Made by a program: the position numbers and the translations under genes. Positions 48,140 through 58,988 of a DNA stretch of 64,000 bases are shown in pieces. The stretch lies in contig BSBN01000233.1 of assembly GCA_027924645.1 (NCBI GenBank), positions 4,916,501 through 4,980,500 of the forward strand, in the 5' to 3' direction. Source of the stretch: Cunninghamia lanceolata. Taxonomy: Eukaryota; Streptophyta; Pinopsida; Cupressales; Cupressaceae. Numbering within the stretch: the first letter of the stretch is position 1; every line of letters begins with the position of its first letter. The notes under the pieces are model-generated. The model was not told the DNA's origin. It made no database searches and was given only the letters and a program-made list of their open reading frames with translations.

Positions 48140-48861
48140 TATCTCTATCTATCCATCTGTTTATGGATGAAAAGTTGAACTAAATTTCAAATCTATCTTC
48201 ATCTTCTTCCAAAGTGTCCTCCAAAAGTATCCAACAAACTTTGTGTCTCTATCTAAAACTATACTCTTAGGTAATCCACGTAATCTTGCAATCTCTTTGA
48301 AAAATAGGTCAGCTACATGCACTGCATCAGTTATCTTCTTACAAGGTATGAAATGAGCCATCTTTGAAAATCTATCAACCACTACAAATATCAAATCATG
48401 TCCTCTCAATGTCTTAGGCAATCCTATTACAAAATCCATGCTTATATATTCCCAAGGTCTCTCTGGTATTGCCAAGGTTTATGCAATCCGGTGTTCTGAC
48501 TACTCCCTTTTGCAACTTGACAAACTCTACAACTTTGTACAAATCTCCTAACATCCTTATGTATCTAAGGCCAAAAGTAATTTTCACTTACCAAAGCCAC
48601 TGTCTTGTCAATGCCAAAGTGCCCTGCCAATCCACCACTATGCTTCTCCTTGATCAAATTATCCCTCATTGAACTTCTAGGTATGCACAACTGGCTTCCT
48701 TTGAATAACATATCTTCTTGAATGAAATAGTCTAGCCACTTACTCCTATCTGTCACAACAGTTTCCTTACATGCTCTCCAAGGTTCTGCAAAATCAGTGT
48801 CTCCCTTATACATGTTCTTCAATCCATCAAAACCCAACACTTCAACTCTCATCTCTGTCAA
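48140..48861 (-). pseudogene. Gypsy-2 integrase zinc domain and core
   Basis: The frames at 48565-48861 (KEKHSGGLAGHFGIDKT) and 48161-48475 ([26 protein letters not shown]) are the zinc domain and core. Both catalytic Asp residues are present; the Glu lies just downstream near 48148 in IEIVNRS, between two stops where Gln is expected. Confidence 0.9.
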
Positions 48862-50030
48862 TGTAAGTTTCTTCTTCTACTCAAGGCATCAACAACTTTG
48901 TTTGATTTTCCACTCCTATGCTTCAACACAAAAGTATATCTCTGCATGAACTCTACCCATCTCATATGTCTCTGATTCAACTTACCTTGACTATTCAAAT
49001 ATTGCAAAGCTTGATGATCTGTATACAACACAAACTCCTTAGGCAGCAAGTAATGTCTCCACTTGTTCAAGGCTTGAATTATGGCATAGAACTCTTGATC
49101 ATAAACTGAATATCTTTTTCTTGCATCATTCAACTTCTCACTGAAATATGCTACTGGTCTACCTTCTTGACTTAACACTACTCCAATTACATTTCCACTT
49201 GCATCACAATCAACTTGAAATACCTTATTGAAATCTAGTAATGCTAAAACAAGTTGCTCTATCACTTTCTTCTTCAACAACTCAAAACTCTTATCTACTC
49301 CAGATGTCCACTTGAAATCTTTTCTATCACTTCTCATTGTCTCTGACATAGGGTTACAAACTGAACTAAAATTTCTAATGAACTTCCAGTAAAAACTAGC
49401 CAATCCATGAAATGATCTAACCTCTCCAATGCTCTCCAGTGTAGGCCATTCAACAATTGCTTTCACTTTCTCAGGGTCCATCTTCAATCCTTCCGCAGAA
49501 ATCACAAATCCAAAATATACCAACTCTTCCTTCATGAAACTACACTTCTTGATGTTTATCAACAATTTCTCCTCTCTCAACCTCTGCAAAACTTGTCTAA
49601 TATGCTATAAATGTTCTTCTTTTGTTTTAATGAAAATCATAATATCATCCAGGTACACAATCACAAACTTACCCAAGAATTTCTTTACAACTTCGTTCAT
49701 CAACCTCATGAATGTACTCGGTGCATTTTTCAATCCAAAAGGCATCACTAACCACTCATACAATCCTCCATTGGTCTTAAAAGCAGTCTTCCATTCATCT
49801 CCTTCTCTGATTCTAATCTGATGGTATCAACTCTTCAGGTCTATCTTTGTGAAATATCTTTCTCCACTCAAACAATCCATAATATCATCCATCCTAGGTA
49901 AGGGAAATCTATACTTAACTATGATCTTGTTTATTGCTCTAGAGTCAGTACGCATTCTCCATTCTCCATCCTTCTTCAGTGCTAACACTGCAGGTACTTC
50001 ACAAGGACTCAAGCTTTCTCTGATCAAACC
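48858..50030 (-). pseudogene. Gypsy-2 reverse transcriptase and RNase H
   Basis: The RT start ([26 protein letters not shown]) lies in the frame at 49827-50027. The catalytic box YLDD is at 49644-49655. The 243-codon frame 48858-49589 then contains YFGFVISAEGLKMDPEKV and RNase H with FQVDCDASGNVIGVVLSQ, YDQEFYAIIQAL and LYTDHQALQYL; the RNase H acidic residues are intact. Confidence 0.9.
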
Positions 50031-50803
50031 TTTCTCAACAACTCTTGTATTTGTCTATTTAGTTCTTCATTCTCTGCCAGTGTCATTCTATGTGCTACTT
50101 TGTTAGGCAAACTTGCTCCCCGTATAAGATCCATTTGATGACTGATACTCCTTATAGGTGGTAATCCATCAGGTACATTATCTGATATGATGTCTTCATA
50201 TTCTATCAGCAACTCTCTTATCTCCTTTGATTCAATTTCTTTCTTCACTACTTCAGGTGTTTTAGGAATTAAGGCATAACACATACTTTCATGTTTCAAA
50301 CCATCCAAAAATTTCCTTCCATCTACCAAATAGATTCTAGCATTCCCACATACCACATATTTAGAATCGTCTTCTAAAGGAATCAAAGTAATTCTTTTCT
50401 CATTTGTTGTTATAGTATATGTGTTCTTCCTCCCATCATGTATTGCTTTTCTATCGTACTGCCAAGGTCTACCCAACAAGATATGACAAACATCCATAGG
50501 CATAATAGCACACAAGACTTCATCTTGATAGGATCCAATATGAAATTTCACCAAACATTGTTCACTCACTAGTACCTTATGATCATCCTAAATCTATGCT
50601 ATCTGATAGTGCTTAGGGTGTTTCAGTATTTCCAACTTCAGCTTAGTCACCATCTCCTCTGAAACTAGGTTATCTAAACTACCACTATGAATTACAACTT
50701 TACAACACTTACCTCTGAATTTGTATCTAGTTCTTAACAGACTTTTCCTCTGTGATGGTTCCTCATTTGCCTCTATTTGAAATAGTGCTCTCCTCATCAC
50801 CAA
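50024..50803 (-). pseudogene. Gypsy-2 protease
   Basis: The frame at 50594-50803 includes CCKVVIHSGSLDNLVSEEMV: the protease site reads HSG, so the catalytic Asp has become His. The next frame (50569-50024) carries MDVCHILLGRPWQYDRKAIH, a block found in the same place in Gypsy-1, and leads into RT. Confidence 0.85.
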
Positions 50804-51971
50804 TGATTCTCCTTTCTCAGGTTTATGAATAGAACTGGGTGATTTAATAGGTTCTTCTTCAACATAGGTTGCTCTTCCACTGTTTTCTATCCTCTTGCTT
50901 GTACTACCCTAATTACATTCAAATGCTTTATGTCCTTCACCTCCACACTTGAAACAAGTACCTCTTAATGTCCTCTTATCAAATCCTCTTCCTTCTCTTC
51001 TATATCCTTTATTCCGATATGCACTAGGGTTTCCTCTCTGGTAAAAATTTATGTCATCTCTTTGTTAAGCATTGTCATCTTTGTCATCCTTCTTAAATGG
51101 GTTATCAAACTTGTTCTGCTCCATAAATGATCTATCTTATCCAAAAAAAATTTACCTCTCTGAAATTTACCTCCTCTTCGTCTCTGTCTTTGATCATGCT
51201 TCTTATTCAGTCTCTCTTCAACTTTCAAGGAAAACTAATATGCTTCTTCCAAAGATGTCATCCTTACCAAACTTAGTTCTTTTGGAATGTTCAATCTCAG
51301 TCCATTGATGTATCTTGCCACTTTCTCCCTACTTTCTTCACTATGTCATGTCCTTATGATCATCTTATGAAATTCTTTAGTGTACTCCTTCACAGATTTC
51401 TCCTTTTGTCTCAAGTTTTTCAATTTTTTCAACAATTCCAACTTATAGTCAGCAAGTATGAACTAATTCTTCAACTTTGTCACCATCCAGTCCCACTTTA
51501 TAATCTTCTCTTTTCATCTTCTGTTTCTTTCCAACTGAACTTCTTTCCACCATATAGAAACATGTCCTTTCAACTTTGTCTTTACAAATTTCACCTTCTC
51601 TGGATCTTCAATTTCTTCATATTCAAAGTATTCTTCCATATCATTTATCCAGTCAATCAATTTTTCAGGATTCAAATTATATTATAGTTCGGTACATCAA
51701 CTCTAGGTCTTTTTCCAATCTTCAAGATAGCTTGCAACATCTTCATCTGATCTGATTCTTCTTCTTCATTATCTTCTAGGGTTTCACCAATTTGTTCAAC
51801 AGATTGAAATTCTTCTTCATCACCACTTTCAACATTAGGTCTCGGTGTCAATCCTCTTCACCTATCTTCCTCAACAGCATCCAAATGAATTCACATTGTT
51901 CTCATCAATTCCATAATCTCATTCATTCTATTATCCATTGTACCAATAGGAGGAACTCTCCACGGTGGCAT
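50804..51971 (-). pseudogene. Gypsy-2 gag
   Basis: The likely start is the ATG at 51971 (MPPWRVPPIGTMDNRM). The zinc knuckle CFKCGGEGHKAFEC at 50915-50956 keeps all CCHC ligands. The capsid core between is split by many stops. Confidence 0.75.
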
Positions 51972-52158
51972 TCTTCCTAAGATCAAGTGTAAACTGCCTC
52001 ATGTTCGGCGATTGGCCTACAAGGTGACAACTGCCTCACAATCGGTAATCGGTTGCAACACAAGTAACCTGCCTTAATTTGGCAATCTATCCATAGCAAG
52101 ATCTTATAGAATTCCTTCACCAACTTCACTCAATTCACTTTCCAAGATTCAAACTTTC

Positions 52159-52170
52159 GCTCTAATACCA
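52159..52170 (-). promoter_or_regulatory. Gypsy-2 primer-binding site
   Basis: The plus strand reads gctctaatacca, one mismatch from the tRNA-iMet site, two bases from the 5' LTR. Confidence 0.9.
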
Positions 52171-52172
52171 CT

Positions 52173-52980
52173 TGGTGTAGTCATGGTAGGAGGGTTCACA
52201 AAATGAACTATCTAAACTGTGCAGCAAGAGTAAACACAACAAAAACAACTCAAAGAAATAAAGCAAATGTAGATTTAGTCATTCATCATAGAATTCAAAT
52301 AGAGATCGGTCGGCAACATGCAGGCTTACAATTAGGTCTCATAGCTCTGATTACATACATGTGCAAGATAAGGCTTTGAAGTTTCATTTGTACAAAATTG
52401 AAACTAAGAACTATGAATCAATTTCTAACTACTTTCCTAAGGATCTATTACATCTTTATATATCATTTATAGACCAATAGATTCCTCCGCATCAACTAAG
52501 GAAGGTCACACACTCCAATGAAGAGTTGTAACGTGTTCACAGATAGGTCAAACCTAAATGCATAGAACACTTCCTAAAATGAATGGAACAACATGAAAAC
52601 TGTTGGGAAAGGTTGGACACAAACCAAAGGACATTGAATGATGTGTCATTGAGATCCACAAGTCAAGGAATGATCCATAAGCCTTCTCCTTCAGCTGATT
52701 ATTAGGAACTATTAGAATGCTCTGCACTAAGAAAATAGTTGATCTTCTAAGAGCGATGTCTTTCCAGTAACTGATCCAAATGCTCTAAATTCTTGATATG
52801 ATGTAGATAAATGAATTTAGATGCTAAGTCCAGATCTACAAGATGTGAAATGCCAAAACTGGACCACAAGTTGAAAACTGCTACTGACTGAACTGCCTGA
52901 ATTAGAAAATGAAAGAATTGAAATGCAAATGTTTTTGGTTGATGCAAGGTTACTCTTGAACCAGGGATGCTCCTACATCA
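52173..52980 (-). repeat. Gypsy-2 5' LTR
   Basis: TGGTGTAGTCATGG...CTACATCA, then GTTGT. It matches 46584-47401 closely. Confidence 0.95.
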
Positions 52981-53126
52981 GTTGTACATGTTAGAATGTT
53001 GTTGAAATTTCTATAGATTTGATTTCTATAGTGTTCTCCTCAAAAGGTCAATGCATAAATACTTGTATGTTTAGAAGTTGAGATTTGTTTTGAGTTTAAA
53101 AAGGTTTTTGGGAACTTTTTCTAACA

Positions 53127-54539
53127 TGGTTAGATTATTTCATTCAAGACAGTTTATTTTTCAAAGGGTAGCATTTATGCATACCTCAAGGTTCGATGAT
53201 GGAGAATTTAGTGAGAGAAAAGCATAGTGGAGGTTGAGCTAGACATTTTAGGTTGGAAAAATATTGGTGTAGTTGTGTGAAATTTATTGCTAGTTGAGAA
53301 TGAGTGTAGATGTGAAGAATGTTTATAGTTGGAGATTTTTCTAACATTCCAAGGAGAAAACTCAAACTATAGGATTCTATTAGTGATTGCCCATATTGGA
53401 GATACCATGGGAATATGTGAGCATGGATTTCATTCTTAGGATACCAAGAACTCAATGAGGTAATTACTCTATTTTTGTTGTTGTAGATAGGTTTTCAAAG
53501 ATGATACGCTTTATACCTTGTAAGAATTCAAGTGATGCCACTCATGTAGCTACATTATTCTTTAGAGAGGTAGTAAGATTGCATGGCTTACCAAAGAGCA
53601 TTGTCTCATATAGGGATACAAAATGTGTGGGTTATTTTTTGTACCTTGTGGAAAAAGTTGGACACTAAGATAAGTTTTAACTTAACCAGTTATCCACATA
53701 TGGATGAAAAAATAGAGCTTGTTAATATAAGCCTCAAAAAATTATTGAGGTGTTTAGTTGAAAATAAGCCAAGTCTATGAGATACTACATCAACCATACA
53801 AATTGAGTTTACTTAAAACAACTCAATTAATAGGAGCATAGTGAAGAGTCCATTCAAATTATATATGGATATAGCTCAAGAGGGGTAAATGAGTTGAGAA
53901 GCACAACATTATTGGGAGGATGAAGTGTTGTACTAGTGGATTTTGCTAGGATCATGCATAAGTTGCATTAAGAAGTGAACGGAATTTTTTAAAAGAATAC
54001 AATGAGATACGAGTAGTATGTTGATCTTAAGAAGAGAGAGAAATAATTTCAAGATAGATATATGATGTTATCTCATTTGTACAAAAAGGTTTCCCCAAGG
54101 AACCTACAACAAGATGAAATGGAAGAAAATTGGACCTTGTAAGGTCTTGATAAAATTTGTAGTTAATTATTATGAGATGGAGATCTTAGGAGGAGTCGAT
54201 ATCTCCCGAATTTTCAAAGTGTTAGATTTGTATCCTAACAACGAGAGACAAAAAAAGTGGAAAGAAAAGTACAATTTTAAATTATTCAATGGAATAATGG
54301 ATATAGAAATTGTTTGAGAAATAATGAGATGAGGTAAAATTTGTGATAGACTGATGAGTGATTAAGAAGAGTAGAGGAAATGAGTATAATTAGTACTTGG
54401 TGAAATGGAAGAATAAAATAGTTGAAGAACCAATTTGGTTGAATGCATCTAAAGTTGCTAAAAATGGAATCTCAACTACAAATTTCAAAAAATGCTTATG
54501 AGCTAGAGCTCATGGTATATTTCATTTATCAAATGTTTT
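53127..54539 (+). pseudogene. Decayed plus-strand chromovirus integrase and chromodomain
   Basis: From the first base after the element X LTR the plus strand reads WLDYFIQDSLFFKG, a block that in Gypsy-2 lies just before the integrase zinc domain. The core follows with [31 protein letters not shown] and DEKIELVNISLKKLLRC. The second catalytic Asp is Tyr (SYRDTK). The tail shows MKWKKIGPCKVLIKF and a chromodomain trace (YLVKWKN) near 54390. Stops are dense. Gag, RT and RNase H are missing. Confidence 0.85.
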
Positions 54540-55025
54540 TGATGCAAGAGAATCTAGGTTCATGAGTAGTCTTGCATTTCCCAAAAATAAAATAAGGTAA
54601 AACTAGAAGATTTATGGTTTTATGTGTGTGGCGAGGGGTTGATGGATTGGCATCTTTGGATGAATAAACTAGATTAATAGACTATTCCAGCTAAGTTTAG
54701 CAACAACAATAACACATGGTACATCTTTAATAGAAAGTCAATTTGACAATAAACTTATGCATAACTTTCATGGCAAGTCACTTCAAGAGCACTGTCATAT
54801 TTTACAACAAATTGAGGGGTGATTTTTACAATATCTTAAATTGACTTCAATAGCACCATAAATTTGGCAACAACAAGGATTATTTCAAAATAAAGGTCTA
54901 AATGACTATTGGGAGGGATGATTTTGTTAATATGGACACTTGGTGTTATCTTTTTTTCCATTTGACTTCTCTAAGACTCTAACTATCAATGGGGTCAAAT
55001 GGTTTTCTTTGTTAGTATTATTATT
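54540..55025 (+). repeat. Start of a decayed 3' LTR, then unassigned sequence
   Basis: TGATGCAAGAG and the next 40 bases match the LTR start of Gypsy-2 read on the plus strand (inverse of 47401 leftward). Beyond about 54585 no match is seen. The segment ends at the Gypsy-3 LTR. Confidence 0.5.
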
Positions 55026-55854
55026 TGGTGTAGTCATGGATGGAGGGTCCTAAATAGGGACTATTCAAACCATAGAACTTCAGTAAACACAATAGAAACA
55101 ACATAATAACATAATGCAATGGAAGATTCAAATGCATAGTAGATCAGACAATCAAAATGCTTATATGCCGGCAATTTGTGAGCTACAATCAAAGGGCTCG
55201 TAGGTCTGCTTTCTGAGTTACAATAGAAATGAAAGATATGGCTTTGAAGTGCCTCCTGGAAAGAATTTAACTATCTATCTTATCCTATTCGCTAACTTCT
55301 AATTGACTTCCTAATGCATCTAAGAGATATATATATATCATCTTCAAGCTCATAGATTCCTCTGTATCGGCCTTAAGAGGATTCAAACTCTAATGAATGA
55401 TGAAACATGTAGAGAACATGTAGGTTGGCCTACAACACATGGTAATGCTCCACAAATGAATGAAACATGGTGCAGACCTCCAGGAAGGTTTATCTAGTCC
55501 TTATTTGCCTTGTACGATGTTCCATTAGGCTCTGCAAGTCATGGAAGTGCTCTGCTAACCTTCTATTCTCAACCGACTGCATGAGTGCTCTGCTTTATGA
55601 AAGCTGATGTTCTTCTGATAGTGATAACATTTTGTAGATGAATCCAAATCAATTTAAATCTGAGTATGATGTAGCTAACATGGCATAGAAGTTAAATCCT
55701 ACTCCACGAGCTCTAAAATGAAGATGTGCTACAATGCAGTAGAAACTACTGAAACTGCAAGTGACTAAACTGCTACTAAAATGCAAAAAATAAAAGAAAG
55801 ACATTATTTTGTTTGATACAAGATTGCTCTGCAACCTAGGATGCTCCTGCATTA
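55026..55854 (-). repeat. Gypsy-3 3' LTR
   Basis: TGGTGTAGTCATGGATGG...CCTGCATTA, where the expected CATCA has become CATTA. It aligns with the Gypsy-2 LTRs. Confidence 0.85.
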
Positions 55855-55859
55855 GACAC

Positions 55860-57176
55860 CCAGGATTTTGAAAAAAAGTGAGTCCCTCATTTTGCTGGGG
55901 CTAGAGGAAAACCAAGGTGCTCTATTTCAGCCTGAGAAATCCATGATGAATCTTCTTCTAGTCTTCCTTCCCACTTAACCAAATACTCTTTGTATTGCTT
56001 GCCTCTGGTATTGCGTCCAATTCTACTATCCAAGATCTGTTCTATCTACTCTGGTTGTTGTCATGGTAACTGATTATTCAAACCATATTCAATGTTGTCA
56101 CTTGACTCTCCTTCATAATACTGATATATGTCTGCAATGTTGAATATAGGTGATATACCAAATGTCTCTAGTATTTCCACTTCATATACATTTCCTAAAT
56201 CAAATTTCCTAAGAATCCGACATGGTCCAAACTTCTTCATCTTCATCTTGTTGTATGTCCCCACTGGAAATCTCTCATTTCTTAGATATGTCATTACTTC
56301 GTCTCCAACTAAAAATTGCTTTTGTCTTCTCTTCTCATTTGCTTGTTCCTTATACTTACTAGTCATCCCCTCCAAATGGTTCCTGACCTGATTATGTAGT
56401 GTCTCATTGTATCCTGAAAATTCTTCTGCCTCTACACTTCTCTTGTTCTCCATACTGATGTCCCTCAACTCTGCAACTCCTCTAGGTTTTATTCTTGTCA
56501 CAATCTCAAATGGTGTCTTCCATGTGCTTCTATTCACTAAATTATTGTATGTAAACTCTGCTTGTGGTAGAATTAGATCCCAATTTCCTGCTTTGTCTCC
56601 TACTAAACATCTCAATGAGTTACCCAAACTCCTATTTACCACTTTCATTTATCCATTTATCTGTGGGTGAAATGATGAACTGAACTTTAGCTTCTTCCAC
56701 AATGTCCTCCAAAAATATCCAATGAATCTTGTATCCCTATCTGAAACTATACTCTAAGGTAATCCATGCAATCTCACAATCTCCTTGAAAAATAGGTCAG
56801 TAAAATGCACTACATCATTTGTCTTCTTACAAGAAATGAAATGTGTCATTTTTAAAAATATGTCCACTACTACAAATATAGAATCATATCCACTCTATGT
56901 TCTTGGCAAACCTAATATGAAATCCATGCTTGTATTTTCCCAAGGTTTCTCTAATATTGTCAAAGATTTGTACAATTCAGTATTCTGACTAGTTCCTTTT
57001 GCAACTTGACATATTCTACAAATTTGAAATTTCCTTACATCCTTATATATCTGAGGCCAAAAGTAATGTTCACTTACCAAAGTCACTATCTTATCAATTC
57101 CAAAATGTCCTACTAATCCACCACTATGCTTCTCTTTGATCAAATCATCTCTCACTGAAGTCCTAGGTATAAACAA
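55860..57176 (-). pseudogene. Gypsy-3 integrase and chromodomain region
   Basis: The frame 56895-57176 carries [29 protein letters not shown] and TSMDFILGLPRT; SDRDTRFIGYF follows. The 195-codon frame 56061-56648 opens MKVVNRSLGN where the catalytic Glu should stand: it is Lys. The integrase tail ([16 protein letters not shown]) and a chromodomain trace follow. Confidence 0.9.
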
Positions 57177-57493
57177 CTAATTTCCTTTGAACAAGATATC
57201 CTCCTGAATGAAATAATCCAACCCCTTACTTCTATTTGTCACAATAGGTTCCTTCCATGATTCTACAATATCAAAATCTTTTTCATACATATGCTTTAGT
57301 TCCTCAAAACATAATACTTCTACCCTCATCTCTGTCAACAAATTCCTTCTTCTACTCAATGCATTTGCACCTTTGTTTGACTTTCCACTCCTGTGCTTCA
57401 ATACAAATGTGTAACTCTGCATGAACTCTACCCATCTCATATGTCTCTAATTCAACTTTCCTTGACTATTCAAATATTATAAATCTTAATGAT
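57177..57493 (-). pseudogene. Gypsy-3 RNase H C-terminus, truncated
   Basis: MRWVEFMQSYTFVLKHRSGKS and ALSRRRN mark the end of RNase H and the linker to integrase. Upstream, YLNSQGKLN can be read to 57485 and the target ATGAT lies at 57489-57493. Confidence 0.85.
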
Positions 57494-58946
57494 TGATGAG
57501 GTCAAAGTAGTGCTTTGTTAATGCATCATCATTTACTTGTATCAATCTGGACGTGTCTGGAGCTATCTGTGATAAGACTTCTTAGAATGGGGGGTTTTGG
57601 TTGAGTAGTTTGGTGAATGGAACTTGGTTTGTCAGTCTTTCCAGAATTGAAAGTGCATGCAAAAATAAAGATCTATCTAATTGCTAAGAAATAAACACAC
57701 TTGCTTGGAAGGAAACTATATTAATTTGCTAGAAAGGAAACACACTTGAAGGAAATAAACACACTTGCAGTAAAAGAAATTAATCTAACATGCTGAAAAA
57801 GTAAATGAAGATCAATTGAATCCATTGGTATTCTACAGTAATGAAATACTCTGAATATGACAATGCTAATAAAGAACAAATCTATCTCTTTTTGGTATTT
57901 TAGAATTTTTAAAGAACTAACTTGCAAGGAACAGTTAACAACAATCACATAGAAATATTAAGGAAAACTTAATAGAATTTAGAACAGAATTACACAAATA
58001 CCAAATTATTGAGAGATCTCCTCTTAGATGGGTAAGCGGACCCTACTCCCCAACCAAAGATGATCCTCTTGCTCAACTAACTTCATTTAGTAGAAATTCC
58101 ACTTCATTTGCATTAAATCATAGTCCAAAAATGGACCGAATTACAAGCATGAGGAGTTTTCCTCCTGTTACAGCAATCTGGCGATAACTATCTATGAAAA
58201 CTTAGAAACTTGGAACTAACTAGAAAGAAAATGAATTGCTCCTACTTATATAGTAGAGCATTATTGGAAGAAGAAAACTAACAACAAGTCTAATTGGAGA
58301 GAACTGGAACTAGAGCCAGTTGTACAGTTTATTACATTCATTACTCCTAAACAAAACTGTAGATCAGAGATCCGCGTTAGTTCTAACTGCATGGCAAACT
58401 AGATGATTCCCCTGAAATGACGTGATGCAAGATGGTAGCCACTTCAGTTGGGACTAAAATCAGCTAACTGATATTTCAGTTAGTCACCAAGATTGTGGTG
58501 ACGTGGTGATTTTACCCTTCTCAACTACGTGATTGAAGCACAAGTTATGTTTGCACTCAAGGATGGGCTTTTGGTGGTCATCGATTCAAAGGGAGGATGA
58601 CCCTAGGAAAGTTTTTAGCATCTGGAGCTGTCCAAAGTTCAGGTTCTTCTTAGGACAGAGGGCTCCGAAGGGATCTAGAGACCACTGGTTGTTCCTACTA
58701 TTGCAAGCCTTATATAAACATTCACAACTTTGTACCATAATACATAAGATATGCACTTTTGAAATGTAATCAAGTAAAATAAAGTAGGAGATTTCATCAA
58801 ATGAAATGAAAACTAATCATGTCCATAATCTAACCAAAAGACAAACATAATTATAATAATATGTAATTATATATGCCAAAGTGTCTGAGAAATTTTTTAA
58901 GAGCAGAAATAACATGAAATAGATGAGTCAATTATATGGCTCATCA
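57494..58946 (-). repeat. Gypsy-4 3' LTR
   Basis: On the plus strand the ends read TGATGAGG and GCTCATCA, an inverted TGATGAG/CTCATCA pair. The polypurine tract (plus strand tctccccccaact, from 58947) adjoins. With the second LTR outside the window, the left end is set by the Gypsy-3 break point and is less certain. Confidence 0.7.
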
Positions 58947-58988
58947 TCTCCCCCCAACTGAATATATGCCATGTCCTCATGGCTATGC

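Larger units (their letters stand above)
46584..52980 (-). mobile_element. Gypsy-2: complete minus-strand chromovirus
   Basis: The element is 6,397 bp with LTRs of 818 bp (46584-47401) and 808 bp (52173-52980), TGGTGTAGTC...TGCATCA or TACATCA, and the target duplication GTTGT at 46579-46583 and 52981-52985. Gag, protease, RT, RNase H, integrase and chromodomain follow in Gypsy order. Gypsy-3 and the decayed fragment at 53127 belong to the same or a close family. Confidence 0.95.
45829..53126 (+). repeat. Element X 3' LTR, split by Gypsy-2
   Basis: The LTR begins TGTTAGGATTATTT and is interrupted at 46583 by Gypsy-2. It resumes at 52986 and ends CTAACA at 53126, net about 896 bp. The 3' part after the insertion matches 23190-23336, which supports the join. 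It does not match the 5' LTR-like unit at 43063 beyond the first seven bases. Confidence 0.65.
55026..57493 (-). mobile_element. Gypsy-3: minus-strand chromovirus, 5' part replaced by Gypsy-4
   Basis: It has a 3' LTR (55026-55854), chromodomain region, integrase and the end of RNase H. At 57493 the RNase H coding sequence stops at the position of the TDH motif and the Gypsy-4 LTR begins. Protein and LTR sequences are close to Gypsy-2. Confidence 0.9.

Noticed and set aside
58533..58769. 78-codon plus-strand frame as a host gene exon
   Set aside because: It lies inside the Gypsy-4 LTR and shows no splice context or known domain.
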